Shown here: in pieces, positions 13,293 through 16,292 of the stretch
Numbering within the stretch: the stretch's first letter is position 1
Layout of the letters: the number at the start of each line of letters is the position of its first letter
Assembly: GCA_018715025.1 (NCBI GenBank)
Contig: DVMK01000012.1
Span: forward strand, 1-16,292
Length of the DNA: 16,292 nucleotides
Direction of reading: 5' to 3'
From: Candidatus Caccousia avistercoris
Lineage (GTDB): Bacteria; Bacillota; Clostridia; Oscillospirales; Acutalibacteraceae
Translations under genes and position numbers: made by a program
The notes under the pieces: generated by a model
Told to the model about the DNA's origin: nothing
The model's input: only the letters and a program-made list of their open reading frames with translations
Database searches by the model: none

Positions 13293-15178
13293 GCGTCCTC
13301 CCCCTCTTCCGCAGCGCCCTTGGCCAGCCAGATGAGCAGCACCGACACATCCGCCGGGCTGACCCCGCTGATGCGGGAGGCCTGGCCCACGTTGGCGGGG
13401 CGGATTTTCTGCAGCTTTTCCCTCGCCTCCATGCGAAGGCCGGTAATGCTCTGGTAGTCTGCGTCCTTCGGCAGGCGCTTTCTCTCCAGACGGCGCATTT
13501 CGGCAATGTCCGCCTTCTGCCGCTTGATGTACCCCTCATATTTCAGCTCGATCTCCACATTTTCAAAAACGGCGGCAGGCAGCTCCGGCCGTTCCCTGTC
13601 TACCGGGGCCAGGGCCTGGTAATTCAGCTCAGGGCGGCGCAGCAGGTCTGCCAGCCGCGCCCCGGTGGAAAGGGGCGTGGTGCCGCAGGACTGCAGGATG
13701 GCGTTCACCTCTGGGGAGGGGGGCAGCACCGTGCGCTGCGCCCGGGCCAGCTCCTGTTTTTTCTGTTCCTCCTTTTGGCAGAACCTGGCCCACCGTTCGT
13801 CTGAAATCAGCCCCAGCCGCCGCCCTATGGGGGTGAGGCGCTCGTCTGCGTTGTCCTGCCGCAGCACCAGCCGGTACTCGCTGCGGGAGGTCATCATCCG
13901 GTACGGATCGCTGACCCCCTTGGTGATCAGGTCGTCCACCAGCGTGCCGATGTATGACCCGGCCCTGTCCAGGATCAAAGGCTCCTTTCCCTGGATCTTC
14001 AGCGCCGCGTTGATCCCCGCCACCAGCCCCTGGGCCGCCGCCTCCTCATAGCCGGAGCTGCCGTTGAACTGCCCCGCCCCGTACAGGCCCGGCAGATCCT
14101 GGAATTCCAGCATGGCGTTCATCTGCTGGGGATCCACGCAGTCGTATTCAATGGCATAGGCAGAACGCATAATCTCCACATGCTCCAGCCCGGGAATCGA
14201 GTGGTAGAAGGCGATCTGCACGTCCTCCGGCAGGCTGCTGCTCATGCCCTGCAGGTACATTTCTTCGGTGTCAAGGCCGCAGGGTTCTATGAAAAGCTGG
14301 TGGCGCTTTTTGTCGGGAAAGCGCACCACCTTGTCTTCAATGCTGGGGCAGTACCGGGGGCCCACCCCCTCAATGCGGCCGCTGTACAGGGGCGAGCGGT
14401 CCAGGTTGGCCAGAATGACCTCTCTGGTTTTCTCGTTTGTCCAGGAAATGTGGCACACCGCCCGGTTGCGCACCGGCTCGGCGGTGTCGTAGGAAAAGGG
14501 GACCGGGGGCTCGTCGCCCCGCTGCACCTCCAGGTTGGTGAAATCGATGCTGGAACGAAGCACCCGGGCGGGGGTCCCTGTTTTGAACCGGCGCAGGGAA
14601 AGTCCCAGTCTTCGGAGGGATTCGCTGAGAAAGGACGCCGGGAACAGGCCGTCAGGCCCGCTTTCGTAGGACACGTCCCCCACATAGATCCTGCCTGCCA
14701 GAAAGGTGCCGGTGGCCAAAATCACCGCCTTGGCTGTGTACTGGGCTTCCATGCGCGTGGTGAGCAGCCACTCGCCCGTCCCGGTGCGCTCCAGCGCCGT
14801 CACCTCCGCCTGCTTCACCAGCAGGTTGGGCTGCAGCTCCAGCTTGTGCTTCATGATTTTGCTGTATTCCCGCCGGTCAATCTGCGCCCGCAGGGAATGC
14901 ACCGCCGGCCCCTTGCCCAGGTTCAGCATACGGCTCTGGATGGTGGCCTCGTCCGCCGTGCGGCCCATCTCGCCGCCCAGGGCGTCGATCTCGCGCACCA
15001 GGTGGCCCTTGGCGGTGCCGCCGATGGAGGGGTTGCAGGGGCAGTTCCCCACGGCGTCCATATTGATGGTAAAAACTATGGTGCGGCACCCCAGCCGCGC
15101 CCCGGCCAGACCGGCTTCAATGCCGGCGTGCCCGGCGCCGATGACAGCAATATCACAGGATCCAGCGTTGTATTTCAT
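13289..15178 (-). CDS. mnmG: tRNA uridine-5-carboxymethylaminomethyl modification enzyme MnmG (GidA)
   Basis: MnmG is an FAD enzyme that, with the GTPase MnmE, adds the aminomethyl or carboxymethylaminomethyl group to C5 of the wobble uridine in certain tRNAs. The 629-residue protein has the dinucleotide-binding motif IGAGHAGIEAG near residues 13-23, the family signature CNPSIGGTAKGHLVREIDALGG near 50-72, and TSRSEYRLVLRQDNADERLTP further on. An in-frame start at 15346 would add 56 residues that resemble no MnmG. The ATG at 15178 has AAAGGAG 9 bases upstream and gives the usual length, so it is preferred. It is cotranscribed with rsmG. The usual partner mnmE is not in the window. Confidence 0.96.
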   Translation of the reverse strand: MKYNAGSCDIAVIGAGHAGIEAGLAGARLGCRTIVFTINMDAVGNCPCNPSIGGTAKGHLVREIDALGGEMGRTADEATIQSRMLNLGKGPAVHSLRAQIDRREYSKIMKHKLELQPNLLVKQAEVTALERTGTGEWLLTTRMEAQYTAKAVILATGTFLAGRIYVGDVSYESGPDGLFPASFLSESLRRLGLSLRRFKTGTPARVLRSSIDFTNLEVQRGDEPPVPFSYDTAEPVRNRAVCHISWTNEKTREVILANLDRSPLYSGRIEGVGPRYCPSIEDKVVRFPDKKRHQLFIEPCGLDTEEMYLQGMSSSLPEDVQIAFYHSIPGLEHVEIMRSAYAIEYDCVDPQQMNAMLEFQDLPGLYGAGQFNGSSGYEEAAAQGLVAGINAALKIQGKEPLILDRAGSYIGTLVDDLITKGVSDPYRMMTSRSEYRLVLRQDNADERLTPIGRRLGLISDERWARFCQKEEQKKQELARAQRTVLPPSPEVNAILQSCGTTPLSTGARLADLLRRPELNYQALAPVDRERPELPAAVFENVEIELKYEGYIKRQKADIAEMRRLERKRLPKDADYQSITGLRMEAREKLQKIRPANVGQASRISGVSPADVSVLLIWLAKGAAEEGEDA

Positions 15179-15346
15179 TCCAGGGATCTCCTTTGCGTTA
15201 GAATGAAGGAAGGGCAGAGCCCCCGCCTGCCTTCCCAATGGGGGAGAGGGGGCCGCCTGGTTTTTCACAGAAAGAGAAAAAATAGTGGAAAACAAAGCGC
15301 AAGGTCTTTGCGGCGGAAGAGCCGTTTTCAGACCGATCGATTCCAA

Positions 15347-15374
15347 ATTGTATTAGAAAGATAAGATATTACAA
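15347..15374 (-). promoter_or_regulatory. Possible promoter of mnmG-rsmG
   Basis: In an AT-rich island, on the minus strand, TTGTAA (15369-15374), a 16-base spacer and TACAAT (15347-15352) form a fair promoter about 160 bases before mnmG. Other hexamers in the same island, such as TTGTAT with TATCTT, are nearly as good, so the exact start is uncertain. Confidence 0.42.
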
Positions 15375-15472
15375 GTATCGATATATACAAAAAGGAATAT
15401 TATGAGATTATATTACAATAATTCAAAAGAGAATCACCTCAGGCGACAGATGTTGCCTGCTTGCTTCCGGCG

Positions 15473-15637
15473 AGCCGTACCCCCACAACGCATTGTGCCG
15501 CGGCTTTGCCGCGCCACCCTACTTTTCCCTGGGTTGAGGCGTGCGCAGAAAGAGAGGAGACTCCCTCAGTCACGCCGCTTCACGGCGCGCCAGCTCCCTC
15601 AAAGAGGGAGCCTTGGGTTGCCCGCCAGCTACCGGTA
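15473..15637. repeat. Repeat module between two direct AGCCGTACCCCCA copies
   Basis: The 13-mer AGCCGTACCCCCA occurs at 15473-15485 and again at 15638-15650, 165 bases apart. The module between holds the hairpins CGCGGC/GCCGCG near 15500 and GCTCCCTC/GAGGGAGC (15593-15600 with 15604-15611), preceded by CGCCG/CGGCG. The CTCCCTC...GAGGGAGC hairpin resembles a dispersed intergenic repeat I associate with Faecalibacterium-like genomes; that is recollection, not a search. No gene is supported here. Confidence 0.7.
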
Positions 15638-16254
15638 AGCCGTACCCCCAAAAATGCGGAGGAACTTTCGCAATCGTAAGATTGCGAGTGTTCCTGTAAA
15701 GGGGCCGGCGTTTAGCGACCCTAAGGGCGCAAGCCGGCCAAGCGCTGAGGGAAAAGTGGGCGGCGAGGGAAAGGCAGGACAGCCCCTGGGGTCGAGGGGC
15801 CGCAGCCCCCGCGCGTCTTTGGTTTCTTTCTCCGCGTAGAGAAAGAAACCGCACCGCCGCGTGCGGTCGCGGCAAAGAAGAAACCAGATGTAATGAAAGC
15901 AAATACATACTAGAAAAAGCGGAGCGAAGAAATTGTGCCGCAGCAAAGCTGCGTCACGCGTCGAACGACACATTTACGGGGTAGCGTCCCCGTAAATCTA
16001 TCGTTCGCGCCGCCCTACTTTTCTCCTGAGTGGGAGAAATGCAATTTTTAACGGATAGGCTGGAGGGGTCTAGTTCCGCGGCCAAGTTGCAGCACGGCTC
16101 GGGGGCACCCCTCGCTAGGGTGCCCCCACGAGGAAACAGTCCCCCGGACTGTTTCCTCTCCCCCTCCTGAGCTTTCGGAAGAAAAGGATGCGTTGGGGCT
16201 CCGCCCCAAACCCCGCCACCTTTTGAAAAAGGTGGACGAAAACTTTAAAATTTT
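15638..16254. repeat. Long multi-hairpin intergenic repeat, copy B
   Basis: This is the second copy of the element at 1-580, in direct orientation. The first 178 or so bases are nearly identical to copy A; later blocks keep their order but swap hairpins. GGTTTCTTTCTC/GAGAAAGAAACC (15821-15832 with 15839-15850), GGGGGCACCC/GGGTGCCCCC (16101-16110 with 16118-16127) and GAGGAAACAGTCC/GGACTGTTTCCTC (16130-16142 with 16146-16158) replace the hairpins of copy A. A roughly 110-base insert near 15930-16035 contains ATTTACGGGG/CCCCGTAAAT and resembles the module at 15490-15530. The shared tail ends near 16254. No coding sequence or RNA gene is seen from there to the window end. Confidence 0.85.
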
Positions 16255-16292
16255 CTGTGAGAATAAAGTCAGAGCTGCGCGAACGATATATT

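Noticed and set aside
15179..15346. A 56-residue N-terminal extension of MnmG
   Set aside because: It has no similarity to MnmG, lacks a ribosome site and would precede the normal FAD-binding start; the ATG at 15178 gives the usual family length.
15473..16254. CRISPR array
   Set aside because: The repeated units are irregular in spacing, self-complementary and mosaic, with no uniform repeat-spacer pattern and no cas genes.

Overview
The window looks like a chromosomal segment of a gut-type Firmicute, most likely class Clostridia, order Oscillospirales (Ruminococcaceae/Oscillospiraceae). This rests on the moderately high GC content, strong AGGAGG-type ribosome binding sites, consensus sigma-A promoters, the Firmicutes-style mnmG-rsmG pair, and intergenic hairpin repeats of a type I associate with Faecalibacterium-like genomes. 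Genus cannot be fixed from the sequence alone.

Layout. Positions 1-580 hold a long multi-hairpin intergenic repeat. A two-gene ABC exporter-like operon (762-3042, + strand) follows. Next comes a compact locus that looks like a type I toxin-antitoxin pair: a 34-residue single-span holin-like peptide on the minus strand (3212-3316), converging on a short RNA on the plus strand with its own near-consensus promoter (3093-3121) and intrinsic terminator (3178-3226). A 128-bp structured repeat plus a bidirectional terminator (3399-3548) separates it from the end of the sugar operon.

The centre (3817-10714, all minus strand, read from right to left) is a carbohydrate utilisation locus. It encodes a LacI-family repressor, a lipoprotein solute-binding protein, two CUT1 permeases and a GH65 glycoside phosphorylase. 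Two perfect palindromes built on AAAAACGTTTTT sit over the lacI start site and upstream of the binding-protein gene, so the repressor probably controls itself and the operon. Two large hairpins lie between the binding-protein and permease genes. No ATPase and no beta-phosphoglucomutase are present; both must be supplied from elsewhere. A divergent gene (11189-12376, + strand) with a perfect -35/-10 promoter encodes a cytoplasmic (alpha/alpha)6-barrel protein of unknown specificity that may act on the same imported sugar.

The right side has a second, 97% identical copy of the 128-bp repeat (12407-12535) joined to a bidirectional terminator, then the tRNA/rRNA modification genes rsmG and mnmG (minus strand, overlapping by 4 bases). 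Beyond mnmG, from 15473 to the window end, lies a mosaic of hairpin repeats. It includes a second copy of the long repeat seen at 1-580, in the same orientation. The two long copies differ in sequence mainly inside hairpins, and several differences are compensatory.
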